Assembly: GCA_017885175.1 (NCBI GenBank)
Contig: JAFNGP010000220.1
Span: 822 to 6,794, forward strand
Reading direction: 5' to 3'
Source: a bacterium
GTDB taxonomy: Bacteria > Krumholzibacteriota > Krumholzibacteriia > Krumholzibacteriales > Krumholzibacteriaceae
Length of the DNA: 5,973 bases
Part shown: positions 1 to 5,729 of the stretch, piece after piece
How positions within the stretch are numbered: position 1 is the first letter of the stretch
Layout of the letters: each line of letters starts with the position of its first letter
Made by a program: the position numbers and the translations under genes
Notes under the pieces: model-generated
Database searches by the model: none
Seen by the model: the letters and a program-made list of their open reading frames with translations, nothing else
What the model was told of the DNA's origin: nothing

Positions 1-384
1 ATCATCGGCATTCTCGCCGCCATCGCAATCCCGAACTTCATCAACATGCAGGCTCGCGCGAAGGAAGCCGCGGTAAAGTCGAACTGCCATACCGTGCAGC
101 TCGCCGCCGAGGACTTCGCGGTTCAGGCTGACGGCGTGTACGCCGCCGATGTCGGCACCGATGCGACGCCGGCCGGCCAGACCATAACCGATATGCTGCC
201 CGGAGCGGCTCTTCTTGAGAATCCGTTCACGAAGGCTGCTACCGAGCCCGTCGACGGAACGGCCGGGAACGCCGGCGAAACAGCCTACGCCCCCATCGCG
301 CAGAACGCGGTGAACGTCGGCTATACGATCACCGGCAACGGCAAGGAAAACACCGCTATCATCACGCTCAGCAGCGGTCAGTAA
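1..384 (+). CDS. pilA: Type IV pilin, major-type (5' end missing)
   Basis: Structural subunit of a type IV pilus, or a closely related pseudopilin. The frame is open from base 1, so the leader peptide, cleavage site and Glu+5 lie upstream of the window. The visible 127 residues start inside the hydrophobic N-terminal helix (IIGILAAIAIPNF), which is diagnostic of type IV pilins. The amphipathic part of the helix (ARAKEAAVKSN) follows, then a short globular domain with LLENPFT and TEPVDG motifs and a C-terminus ending SSGQ. The protein is short for a pilin and has one visible cysteine (codon 85-87), so the usual C-terminal disulfide loop is absent. By hand alignment about 80 of 127 positions match the pilin encoded next, so the two are tandem paralogues. 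A strong terminator follows the stop codon. The pilin family call is firm; major versus minor pilin is inference. Confidence 0.93.
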   Translation: MIGILAAIAIPNFINMQARAKEAAVKSNCHTVQLAAEDFAVQADGVYAADVGTDATPAGQTITDMLPGAALLENPFTKAATEPVDGTAGNAGETAYAPIAQNAVNVGYTITGNGKENTAIITLSSGQ

Positions 385-409
385 TCGAAGACGACAGGTC
401 GAAAGACAC

Positions 410-441
410 ACGGGCGGCTCCCCTGAGCCGCCCGTTCTTAT
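410..441 (+). terminator. Rho-independent terminator after the first pilin gene
   Basis: A perfect 11-bp inverted repeat pairs 410-420 (acgggcggctc) with 425-435 (gagccgcccgt) around a 4-nt loop (ccct). It is followed by the T-rich tract ttcttatta. It lies 25 nt after the first pilin stop codon. It should separate the first pilin transcript from the second pilin, which would then need its own promoter. Confidence 0.9.
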
Positions 442-479
442 TATACCCGCTCGATTCCGATTCTCCATATGCGGCCTTC

Positions 480-495
480 GGGTACGAATCTTGCG
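480..495 (+). promoter_or_regulatory. Candidate sigma-54 promoter of the second pilin gene
   Basis: The sequence GGGTACG-AATC-TTGCG fits the sigma-54 pattern TGGCACG-N4-TTGC, with mismatches at consensus positions 1 and 4. The invariant GG (481-482) and GC (493-494) are exactly 10 nt apart. The predicted transcription start is near 506, giving a leader of about 95 nt. The site lies between the upstream terminator and the second pilin, where a promoter is required. Pilin genes in Pseudomonas and Myxococcus are known to be sigma-54/PilR dependent. The match is imperfect, so this is a candidate. Confidence 0.5.
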
Positions 496-554
496 TTTCA
501 CCTCCGATGCGGTGTTGAGAAGCCGGTCCAGGTGCATAACGCATCGTACAGAGA

Positions 555-589
555 GCCGGCGCCGGCGCATGATCGTCGGCCGGCGCGGC
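555..589 (+). promoter_or_regulatory. GC-rich hairpin abutting the second pilin's ribosome binding site
   Basis: Bases 555-558 pair with 586-589, and 560-566 pair with 579-585, with one bulged G at 559. This makes an 11-bp, entirely G-C stem with a 12-nt loop. The stem ends one base before the Shine-Dalgarno GGGAG (591-595), which sits 5 nt upstream of the ATG at 601. No T-tract follows, so it is not a terminator. It may stabilise the abundant pilin mRNA or keep the ribosome binding site exposed. The structure is read by eye and its function is inference. Confidence 0.45.
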
Positions 590-600
590 AGGGAGTGACA

Positions 601-1035
601 ATGGACAGCAAAGGCTTCACGCTGATCGAGCTCATGATTGTGGTTCTTATCATCGGCATTCTCGCGGTGATCGCAATTCCGAACTTTTCCACCATGTCCG
701 CGCGCGCGAAGGAAGCGGCGGTCAAGTCGAACTCCCATACGATCCAGCTCGCCGCGGAGGACTTCGCGGTTCAAAACGACGGCGTCTACGCCGCCGATAT
801 CGATAACTCCCAGACCCTGTCCGGAGAGACGATGACCGACCTCTTTCCGAACGGCGCGCTCCTCCAGAATCCTTTCACGAATACGCGCACCGAGCCCGTG
901 AACGGGGTCGCCTCCAATCCGGGCGAGGTCGGCTACACCTGCATACAGCAGAACGGGTCGAACGTCGGGTACAACATCACCGCCGTCGGCAAGACTCCGA
1001 ACATGACGATTCTCGCGCTCATCAGCGGGCAGTGA
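601..1035 (+). CDS. pilA: Type IV pilin (complete)
   Basis: A 144-residue prepilin, complete in the window. It has a five-residue leader MDSKG, then the cleavage and N-methylation site G5|F6 in GFTLIELMIVVLIIGIL, with the conserved mature Glu+5 at residue 10. PilD, encoded at 3618-4388, is the expected processing enzyme. A hydrophobic helix (about 6-30) is followed by an amphipathic helix and a small globular domain with LLQNPFT and TEPVNG motifs and a C-terminal ISGQ. The start at 601 is set by GGGAG at 591-595 and by the exact leader-peptide fit; an in-frame upstream extension to 469 lacks any pilin logic. It is about 63% identical by hand count to the preceding pilin. The N-terminal half is nearly invariant; mature residues 46-55 and the region after 85 diverge. 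Its single cysteine (codon 940-942) is at a different place from that of the first pilin. Which of the two is the major subunit is not visible. Confidence 0.96.
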   Translation: MDSKGFTLIELMIVVLIIGILAVIAIPNFSTMSARAKEAAVKSNSHTIQLAAEDFAVQNDGVYAADIDNSQTLSGETMTDLFPNGALLQNPFTNTRTEPVNGVASNPGEVGYTCIQQNGSNVGYNITAVGKTPNMTILALISGQ

Positions 1036-1043
1036 GCGGCGGC

Positions 1044-1059
1044 GGGTACGGAATCTGCA
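1044..1059 (+). promoter_or_regulatory. Weak candidate sigma-54 promoter before the ABC transporter operon
   Basis: The sequence GGGTACG-GAAT-CTGCA has GG (1045-1046) and GC (1057-1058) exactly 10 nt apart, the spacing required by sigma-54. Positions 1 and 4 of the -24 element and the first T of the -12 element differ from consensus. It strongly resembles the element at 480-495, sharing GGGTACG and AATCT. The predicted start is near 1070, leaving a leader of about 114 nt to the ATG at 1184. No convincing terminator lies between the second pilin and this operon, so read-through is also possible. The rest of 1036-1183 shows only weak hairpins (1114-1131, and 1156-1172 just before the ribosome binding site). 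Confidence 0.3.
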
Positions 1060-1183
1060 TATCTCATCTTCTCGAACCGTGAAACGGATTAAAACCATAC
1101 GGATTCTTACCAGGGCGGCGAGTTAGCTGCCACCGGAGCGTCGGGCTCGGGGGCTGCGCGCCGTTTTCGCGCGAGGCATTGCC

Positions 1184-2161
1184 ATGCACGTTCTGAATGT
1201 CGACGGGATCAAGAAGCATTTCCGGAGCGATATGTCGCTGGCGAAACGCGAGGTTCTGCGCGGTGTCACGTTCCACGCCCGGGAGGGCGAGGTCCTCGGG
1301 TTCCTGGGTCCGAACGGCGCCGGGAAAACGACGACGATCAAGGTTATTCTCGGGCTCATCAGGGCGCATGCGGGAAGCGTCGCGATTTTCGATCGTCCGC
1401 CGGGGGACCGGCGCTCGATGGCGCGCGTCGGATACCTCCCGGAGATGCCATACTTCTATCCGCACCTTTCGCTCACGGAGTTTCTCGAGTTCTGCGGACG
1501 CATGAGCGGCGTCGGGCGCTCGGATCTGCCCGGCCGGATCGACAGGATCGCCGAGATGGTGGATCTCACGCCGCATCGATCAAAGAGGCTCAAGAGCTTT
1601 TCCAAGGGCATGCTCCAGCGCGCCGGTCTCGCCCAGGCGATTCTTCACGATCCGGATCTTCTCATCCTCGACGAGCCGTTTTCGGGGCTCGATCCGGTCG
1701 GTCGAAAGATGGTGCGGGACATCCTCGTCGATCTCAAGAAAAGGGGAAAGACGATATTCTTCTCGTCGCACATCCTGAGCGACATGGAAACGCTCTGCGA
1801 CCGCGTATGCATCATCCGCGACGGGGTCATCGCGAAGAGCGTCGTCCTCGACGATCTCCTGAAAATGGGAGAGGGAACGGTCGAGGTGGCGGCGCGCGGC
1901 TGGCGTCCCGAAATGATGCAGGGAATAAGGGAGTACGTCGAATCGGTGCGGACGACGGGGGAGGACGCCTTTCTCGTCGTGCGGGAGCAGCGCTTCGTGC
2001 GCCCCGTCATCGAGCGCCTCTTCGGGGGCGGCGCCGAGGTTCTCGCGGTCGTCAACCGGCACCGCACTCTCGAAAATCTGTTCCTTCGGGAGATTGGGCG
2101 TCCGGATGCACGGACGGCGAAAGAGAAGAAGGAAGAAAAGCTCGTTTTCACCGGATTCTAG
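1184..2161 (+). CDS. ABC transporter ATP-binding protein (PilH-like)
   Basis: The nucleotide-binding subunit of an ABC-2 type transporter, acting at the cytoplasmic face of the inner membrane with the permease encoded next. It is 325 residues long. Visible motifs are Walker A GPNGAGKT (42-49), a Q-loop region YLPE (84-87) with Glu where many ABC proteins have Gln, the signature FSKGM (139-143) in place of LSGGQ, Walker B LLILDEP (159-165), D-loop SGLD (167-170) and H-loop His196. These variants are usual in the CcmA/NatA-like subfamily. Residues about 230-305 resemble the C-terminal extension (DUF4162-like) of that subfamily. The start is supported by GAGG at 1173-1176. It heads an operon ending in pilD and follows two pilins, the setting of M. 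xanthus pilH, whose product is needed for pilus assembly. Family membership is firm; the PilH role is inferred from neighbours. Confidence 0.95.
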   Translation: MHVLNVDGIKKHFRSDMSLAKREVLRGVTFHAREGEVLGFLGPNGAGKTTTIKVILGLIRAHAGSVAIFDRPPGDRRSMARVGYLPEMPYFYPHLSLTEFLEFCGRMSGVGRSDLPGRIDRIAEMVDLTPHRSKRLKSFSKGMLQRAGLAQAILHDPDLLILDEPFSGLDPVGRKMVRDILVDLKKRGKTIFFSSHILSDMETLCDRVCIIRDGVIAKSVVLDDLLKMGEGTVEVAARGWRPEMMQGIREYVESVRTTGEDAFLVVREQRFVRPVIERLFGGGAEVLAVVNRHRTLENLFLREIGRPDARTAKEKKEEKLVFTGF

Positions 2162-2170
2162 AGGTATGCC

Positions 2171-2938
2171 GTGAATAAAATCGCAAGTGTCGCGCTCAAT
2201 ACGTTCAGGGAATCGATACGGGAAAAGATTCTCGTGGTCGCGCTCCTTTTCGGAGTGATTCTCATGGGGAGCTCCGTGCTGCTTTCTCCCCTCGCCGTGG
2301 GAGCGAAGCAGAAGATCATCATGGACGTGGGCCTCGCCGCGATCTCGATCATCGGCGTGCTCACGGCCGTCTTTCTCGGCAGCACGCTCGTCCACAAGGA
2401 AGTGGATAAAAAAGCGATATATCTGGTGCTCACGCGGCCGATCTCGCGCTCGTCGTTTCTCGCGGGAAAACTCGCGGGAATCGTGCTCGCCATCGCTCTC
2501 GTCTTCGCCGTGATGACCGCGGTGATGCTCGGAACGATCGCGCTCGGCAAGGGCATCGTGCGTCCCGCCGTATTCGCGTCGGTCTATCTTTCGTTTCTCG
2601 AGACGACGGTCGTGTGCTCCATCGTGATGCTCTTCAGCACCTTCACCACACCGATGCTCACGTCGTTCTTCGCGCTCTGCATTTTCGCCGCGGGAAGCCT
2701 GAGCGGCGATCTCAAGGTGTTCGCTTCGAAATTCGGCGGGGAGGGGATGCAGCTCGTGACCGGTTCTCTCTATTATCTGCTTCCGAATCTCAAGGTGTTC
2801 AATCTGCGGCACGAAGCGGTTCACAACCTTCCCTTCGCGACGGGGGACATCCTGCGCGCCACGATCTACGCGGCCGTGTACTGCGCGGTCGTTCTCTTCT
2901 TCGCGTGCTCCATATTCAAGCGCCGGGAATTCAAGTAG
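2171..2938 (+). CDS. ABC-2 family permease (PilI-like)
   Basis: The membrane subunit of the ABC transporter, 255 residues. It has about six hydrophobic segments, near residues 18-38, 52-73, 99-124, 138-158, 161-178 and 230-248. A conserved-looking cytoplasmic stretch between the second and third segments (EVDKKAIYLVLTRPISRSSF, 77-96) probably contacts the ATPase. YYLLPNLKVFNLR (201-213) is a second typical stretch of this permease group. The start is GTG at 2171, because the ATG five bases earlier hits a stop after two codons. Its GAGG ribosome binding site (2161-2164) begins on the last base of the ATPase stop codon, which suggests translational coupling. The gene layout matches M. xanthus pilHI. 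The transported substrate is unknown; export of a pilus assembly factor or envelope component is inference. Confidence 0.92.
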   Translation: MNKIASVALNTFRESIREKILVVALLFGVILMGSSVLLSPLAVGAKQKIIMDVGLAAISIIGVLTAVFLGSTLVHKEVDKKAIYLVLTRPISRSSFLAGKLAGIVLAIALVFAVMTAVMLGTIALGKGIVRPAVFASVYLSFLETTVVCSIVMLFSTFTTPMLTSFFALCIFAAGSLSGDLKVFASKFGGEGMQLVTGSLYYLLPNLKVFNLRHEAVHNLPFATGDILRATIYAAVYCAVVLFFACSIFKRREFK

Positions 2939-2946
2939 GGAGCGGC

Positions 2947-3621
2947 ATGAAACGGAAATACGCCGAGATCGCCGTCGCCGTCGCCGCGCTTGCGCTGCTT
3001 GTCGCGGCGTCGCGCGGCGTCGAGGGGCTCGCGGAGAAGAAGCACCGGCTCGAAGTTCTCTACCTTCCCTCGGGACAGTTCATCGAGCAGGCGTCGCTCG
3101 GGTACCGCGATCTCGCCGCCGACGTCCTGTGGTTCAGGATGGTGCAGTACTACGGAGGGTACCGGATGGGCGAGAACGACATCGCCCTTTTCGCCCACCT
3201 CGTCGACGTCATAACGGACCTCGATCCGCAGTTCGTGTACGCGTACGTCTTCGGGGCGCTCATCATGGCGCAGGATCTCAATCAATTCAAACAGGGGATC
3301 GGATTTCTCGAAAAAGGGGTCCGGAACAACCCGGATGACTGGTGGCTCCCCTTCGAGCTCGGTTTTCTCAACTACGTCTACGCGCGCGATTACCCGCAGG
3401 CGCTCTTCTATTTCGAAAAGGCCGCGCGGCTGCCCGACGCGGGCCCCCAGGCGGCGCGCTTCGCGGCGTTCGTCGCGGCGAAGGCGGGTTACGTCGAAAC
3501 GAGCATCGCGATGTGGGAGGAGCTCGCGCGGACGTCGGACAACAAGTATATCCGCGAGCTGGCCGAGCGCTACATCGCGAAGCTCAGAGCGGGGACCTTT
3601 CCCGGGGCGGGCCCGCGATGA
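2947..3621 (+). CDS. Membrane-anchored TPR protein of the pilus ABC operon
   Basis: A 224-residue protein of unknown biochemical function. A basic N-terminus (MKRKY) and a hydrophobic segment (about 6-22) without a lipobox cysteine indicate a signal anchor or signal peptide, placing the rest in the periplasm. A conserved-looking block, LYLPSGQFIEQASLGYRDLA (38-57) followed by ADVLWFRMVQYYGG (58-71), precedes about three tetratricopeptide-like helical pairs at roughly 94-128, 130-163 and 167-199 (for example YAYVFGALIMAQ, WWLPFELGFLNYVYARDYPQ, AARFAAFVAAKAGYVETSIA). The start at 2947 is chosen for its AGGGAG site (2937-2942) and 8-nt gap from the permease; a longer in-frame ORF from 2614 would overlap the permease gene. 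I recognise this protein type as a companion of pilus-linked ABC transporters in other bacteria. It may fill the place of M. xanthus PilG, but homology to PilG is not established here. It overlaps pilD by 4 nt (ATGA). Confidence 0.88.
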   Translation: MKRKYAEIAVAVAALALLVAASRGVEGLAEKKHRLEVLYLPSGQFIEQASLGYRDLAADVLWFRMVQYYGGYRMGENDIALFAHLVDVITDLDPQFVYAYVFGALIMAQDLNQFKQGIGFLEKGVRNNPDDWWLPFELGFLNYVYARDYPQALFYFEKAARLPDAGPQAARFAAFVAAKAGYVETSIAMWEELARTSDNKYIRELAERYIAKLRAGTFPGAGPR

Positions 3622-4388
3622 CCGCGTTCATCTACGCCTCCGCCGCGATCTTCGGCCTCATGGTCGGTAGCTTTCTCAACGTCGTCATTTACCGCGTGCC
3701 TCGCCGCCTCTCCGTCGTCAGACCGCGCTCGTTCTGCCCCCGGTGCCGCGCGAAGATTTCCTGGTACGGGAATGTTCCCGTCGCAAGCTTCATCGCGCTC
3801 CGGGGACGCTGCCGGGGCTGCGGGGAGCGCATCGCGATCCGGTATCCGCTCGTCGAGGCCGCGGGCGCCGCGCTCGCTCTCGCCGCCGTGTATCGTTTCG
3901 GTTTCGGCGTCGACGCGGCGTTCGCCTACGCGTTTCTCATGGCGCTCATGGCTATCACCCTCATCGATTGGGATTTCAGGAGCATTCCGGACGGCCTGAG
4001 CATTCCGTTCATCGTGGTGGGGCTCGGCTGGAGTCTCGTGAATCCCGGCCTCACGCTCGCGAGCTCGGCGCTCGGAGCGCTTGCGGGTGGGGGCGGTCTC
4101 TACGCGATCGGGGCTCTGTACAAGCTCGCCAGAAAGACGGAGGGAATGGGGGGCGGAGACGTGAAGCTCATGGCGATGATCGGCGCGTTTCTCGGCATCA
4201 AGCTCGTTGTCCCCGTTATCCTCATCGCGTCGTTCGCGGGGACGCTGTATGCGGTCGTTCTCCTCAAATCGGGGAAGGGCGCGAAGACCGCGGTCGCCTT
4301 CGGCTCATTCCTCGCGCCCGCGGCGGCGGCGTGCCTCTTCTTCGGAGAGCGGCTCCTCGACTGGTATTTCACGGGATTCGGATGGTAA
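3618..4388 (+). CDS. pilD: Prepilin peptidase / N-methyltransferase
   Basis: The bifunctional aspartyl protease of the inner membrane that removes the prepilin leader after Gly and methylates the new N-terminal Phe. At 256 residues it is close to the usual length. The N-terminal helix has the family motif GSFLNVVIYRVP (17-28). A cytoplasmic methylase domain carries two zinc-type CxxC pairs, C40/C43 and C65/C68, then RYPLVE (75-80). The peptidase domain has LIDWDFRSIPD (115-125) with catalytic Asp117, and GMGGGDVKL (176-184) with catalytic Asp181. Their 64-residue spacing equals that of the Asp125/Asp189 pair described in Vibrio TcpJ. Several further hydrophobic helices follow. The ATG overlaps the stop of the TPR gene (ATGA at 3618-3621), so translation is coupled. 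Both prepilin genes upstream are obvious substrates. Confidence 0.97.
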   Translation: MTAFIYASAAIFGLMVGSFLNVVIYRVPRRLSVVRPRSFCPRCRAKISWYGNVPVASFIALRGRCRGCGERIAIRYPLVEAAGAALALAAVYRFGFGVDAAFAYAFLMALMAITLIDWDFRSIPDGLSIPFIVVGLGWSLVNPGLTLASSALGALAGGGGLYAIGALYKLARKTEGMGGGDVKLMAMIGAFLGIKLVVPVILIASFAGTLYAVVLLKSGKGAKTAVAFGSFLAPAAAACLFFGERLLDWYFTGFGW

Positions 4389-4502
4389 GGCACTTTGCAC
4401 GTAAATCGCGCACTACCGCGGGGCGGCTCTTTCCAGCGCGCGCCGCATTAACGCAATCTGCTGTAATTACATAAATTGAATGGATACACGCTTTCTTTCC
4501 TT

Positions 4503-4518
4503 TGGCACGCTTGTTGCG
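4503..4518 (+). promoter_or_regulatory. Sigma-54 promoter of the pilMN... operon
   Basis: TGGCACG-CTTG-TTGCG matches the sigma-54 consensus TGGCACG-N4-TTGCW at every position except the last W. GG (4504-4505) and GC (4516-4517) are exactly 10 nt apart. The predicted start is near 4529, about 118 nt before the pilM ATG. It lies in the largest intergenic gap of the window, in an AT-rich stretch, on the correct strand. Sigma-54 needs an enhancer-binding activator; PilR is the natural candidate, but none is encoded in the window. Confidence 0.85.
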
Positions 4519-4528
4519 TGAATTAACG

Positions 4529-4646
4529 AATCGGGCGATAGGATTACGGGCTGTTAAGTAGCCAGTCAGTTTTTTTGCACATATACGCGATACCCAATCG
4601 AGTCGTTGAAGCCGGGGTTCCGGAACTGGAAAAGGTTGGTGCGACG
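4529..4646 (+). other. Untranslated leader of pilM
   Basis: This is the stretch between the predicted sigma-54 start and the chosen pilM ATG. It holds a small hairpin (4549-4552 GGCT with 4560-4563 AGCC, 7-nt loop), then a run of seven T (4570-4576) and a 10-bp palindrome GTTCCGGAAC (4617-4626). The hairpin is too short to be called a terminator with confidence. No known riboswitch pattern was recognised. A TTG at 4575 opens the pilM frame 24 codons early, but it has no ribosome binding site and adds residues unlike PilM N-termini. Confidence 0.4.
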
Positions 4647-5729
4647 ATGATCTCTTTACCCTTCCTGAAGCGAAAAGGTTCTACGGTGGGGCTCGACATC
4701 GGTTCGAGCCATGTCAAGGTCATAGAGATCGATCATTCGGGCTCGAGGCCGAAGGTCACGCATTTCGGCCTCACGGCGCTTCCACCCGAGGCGATCGTCG
4801 AGGGCGAGATCATGGACCGCGATCTCGTTATCGCTGGAATCAAGGAATGCATCGACAAGGCGGGCGTCACGGCCACCGACGTCGTTACCGCCATCTCCGG
4901 ACGCGCCGTCATCGTGAAAAAGGTCGTCATGGACAAGATGTCGTCGGAGGACGCGCAGGAAGCGATTTTCTGGGAGGCGGAGCAGCACGTGCCGTTCGAC
5001 ATCGACGACGTGTGTCTCGATTTCCAGATTCTCAAGGACGATATCGGCGCGAATCAGATGGAGGTTCTCCTCGTCGCGGCGAAGAAGGACATGATCAACA
5101 CCCACGCGAACCTGATCAAGGACGCCGGGTTCACACCGACCATCATCGACGTCGATTCGTTCGCCGTGCAGAACTGTTTCGAAAACGGCCGCGACATGGG
5201 GACGGAAGAAGACTCGAAGAAGGTCATCGGCCTCATCAATATCGGAAGCAACGTCACCAACATCAATATCATCCAGGATGCGAGCCCCCACTTCACGCGC
5301 GACATCAGCGTCGGGAGCAACAATTTCGCGGAGGTTATCCAGAAAGAGCTCGAGGTCGATTACGAGGAGGCGCAGAAGATCATCTCCGGAGATCTCGGCA
5401 GCCGCGACCCCGCGAAGATCAAGGAGCTCGTCAAGCAAGGCTCGAAGGACCTTTCTCTCGGCATCGAGCGCAGTATCGCCTTCCTCAAGGCATCCGGGGA
5501 CGCGGATAAGATCGACGAGGTCGTCCTGAGCGGCGGAGGGGCCAACATCCCGTTCCTCAAGGAAATTCTTGGAGAGAAGCATGGCGTCGAACTCTCAATA
5601 CACAATCCCCTCGCGGGAATCGAATATGAAGCGGGGGTGTTCGGCGAGCACGAGGCCCAGATCGAAAAGATCGCGCCGTTGCTCACCGTTGGAATCGGTC
5701 TCGCTCTGAGAAAGGCGGGAAAAGAATGA
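4647..5729 (+). CDS. pilM: Type IV pilus assembly protein PilM (actin-like ATPase)
   Basis: A cytoplasmic actin/FtsA-fold protein that binds the PilN N-terminus and links the pilus motor to the inner-membrane PilN-PilO platform. With the ATG at 4647 it has 360 residues, typical of the family. The phosphate-1 motif is VGLDIGSSHVKVIEID (14-29). EAIFWEAEQHVPFDIDDV (105-122) is a hallmark stretch. The second nucleotide-binding motif is INIGSNVTNI (197-206), followed by VGSNNF (222-227), and the adenosine motif is LSGGGAN (294-300). The start is chosen because MISLPFLKRKGSTVGLDIGS has the normal PilM form (a short basic lead-in to GLDIGSS). AAAGG at 4631-4635 is a rather distant ribosome binding site, 11 nt away. 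It is the first gene after the sigma-54 promoter at 4503-4518 and overlaps pilN by 4 nt. Confidence 0.96.
   Translation: MISLPFLKRKGSTVGLDIGSSHVKVIEIDHSGSRPKVTHFGLTALPPEAIVEGEIMDRDLVIAGIKECIDKAGVTATDVVTAISGRAVIVKKVVMDKMSSEDAQEAIFWEAEQHVPFDIDDVCLDFQILKDDIGANQMEVLLVAAKKDMINTHANLIKDAGFTPTIIDVDSFAVQNCFENGRDMGTEEDSKKVIGLINIGSNVTNINIIQDASPHFTRDISVGSNNFAEVIQKELEVDYEEAQKIISGDLGSRDPAKIKELVKQGSKDLSLGIERSIAFLKASGDADKIDEVVLSGGGANIPFLKEILGEKHGVELSIHNPLAGIEYEAGVFGEHEAQIEKIAPLLTVGIGLALRKAGKE

Noticed and set aside
438..446. TATTAT-like -10 element for a sigma-70 promoter before the second pilin
   Set aside because: It is the T-rich tail of the terminator and has no convincing -35 box at the right distance.
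469..600. In-frame 44-residue N-terminal extension of the second pilin
   Set aside because: The prepilin leader MDSKG and the ribosome binding site fix the start at 601; the extension covers the promoter and hairpin region.
1..1035. Conductive (Geobacter-like) pilins
   Set aside because: The pilins carry a globular domain and few aromatic residues, unlike the truncated, aromatic-rich Geobacter PilA; no basis for a conductivity claim.
1580..2824. A 414-codon open frame on the minus strand across the ABC ATPase and permease genes
   Set aside because: It is antisense to two genes with clear motifs, its product is a low-complexity run of R, E, H and D typical of GC-rich shadow frames, and it has no recognisable domain.
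2614..2946. Upstream extension of the TPR gene frame into the permease gene
   Set aside because: The extension would overlap over 300 nt of the permease and has shadow-like composition; a good ribosome binding site and a signal-anchor start support 2947.
4416..4432. Possible terminator after pilD (CCGC-GGG-GCGG then ctctttcc)
   Set aside because: The stem is only 4 bp and the T-tract is interrupted, too weak to call.
4470..4483. IHF binding site upstream of the pilM sigma-54 promoter
   Set aside because: The TTGAAT core is present but the A-rich half of the consensus does not match well.
4529..4646. Cyclic-di-GMP (GEMM) riboswitch in the pilM leader
   Set aside because: The conserved GCAAA segments and tetraloop-receptor pattern of GEMM were not found.
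4656..5582. A 308-codon open frame on the minus strand opposite pilM
   Set aside because: It is an antisense shadow of pilM, rich in D, L and R, with no motif.
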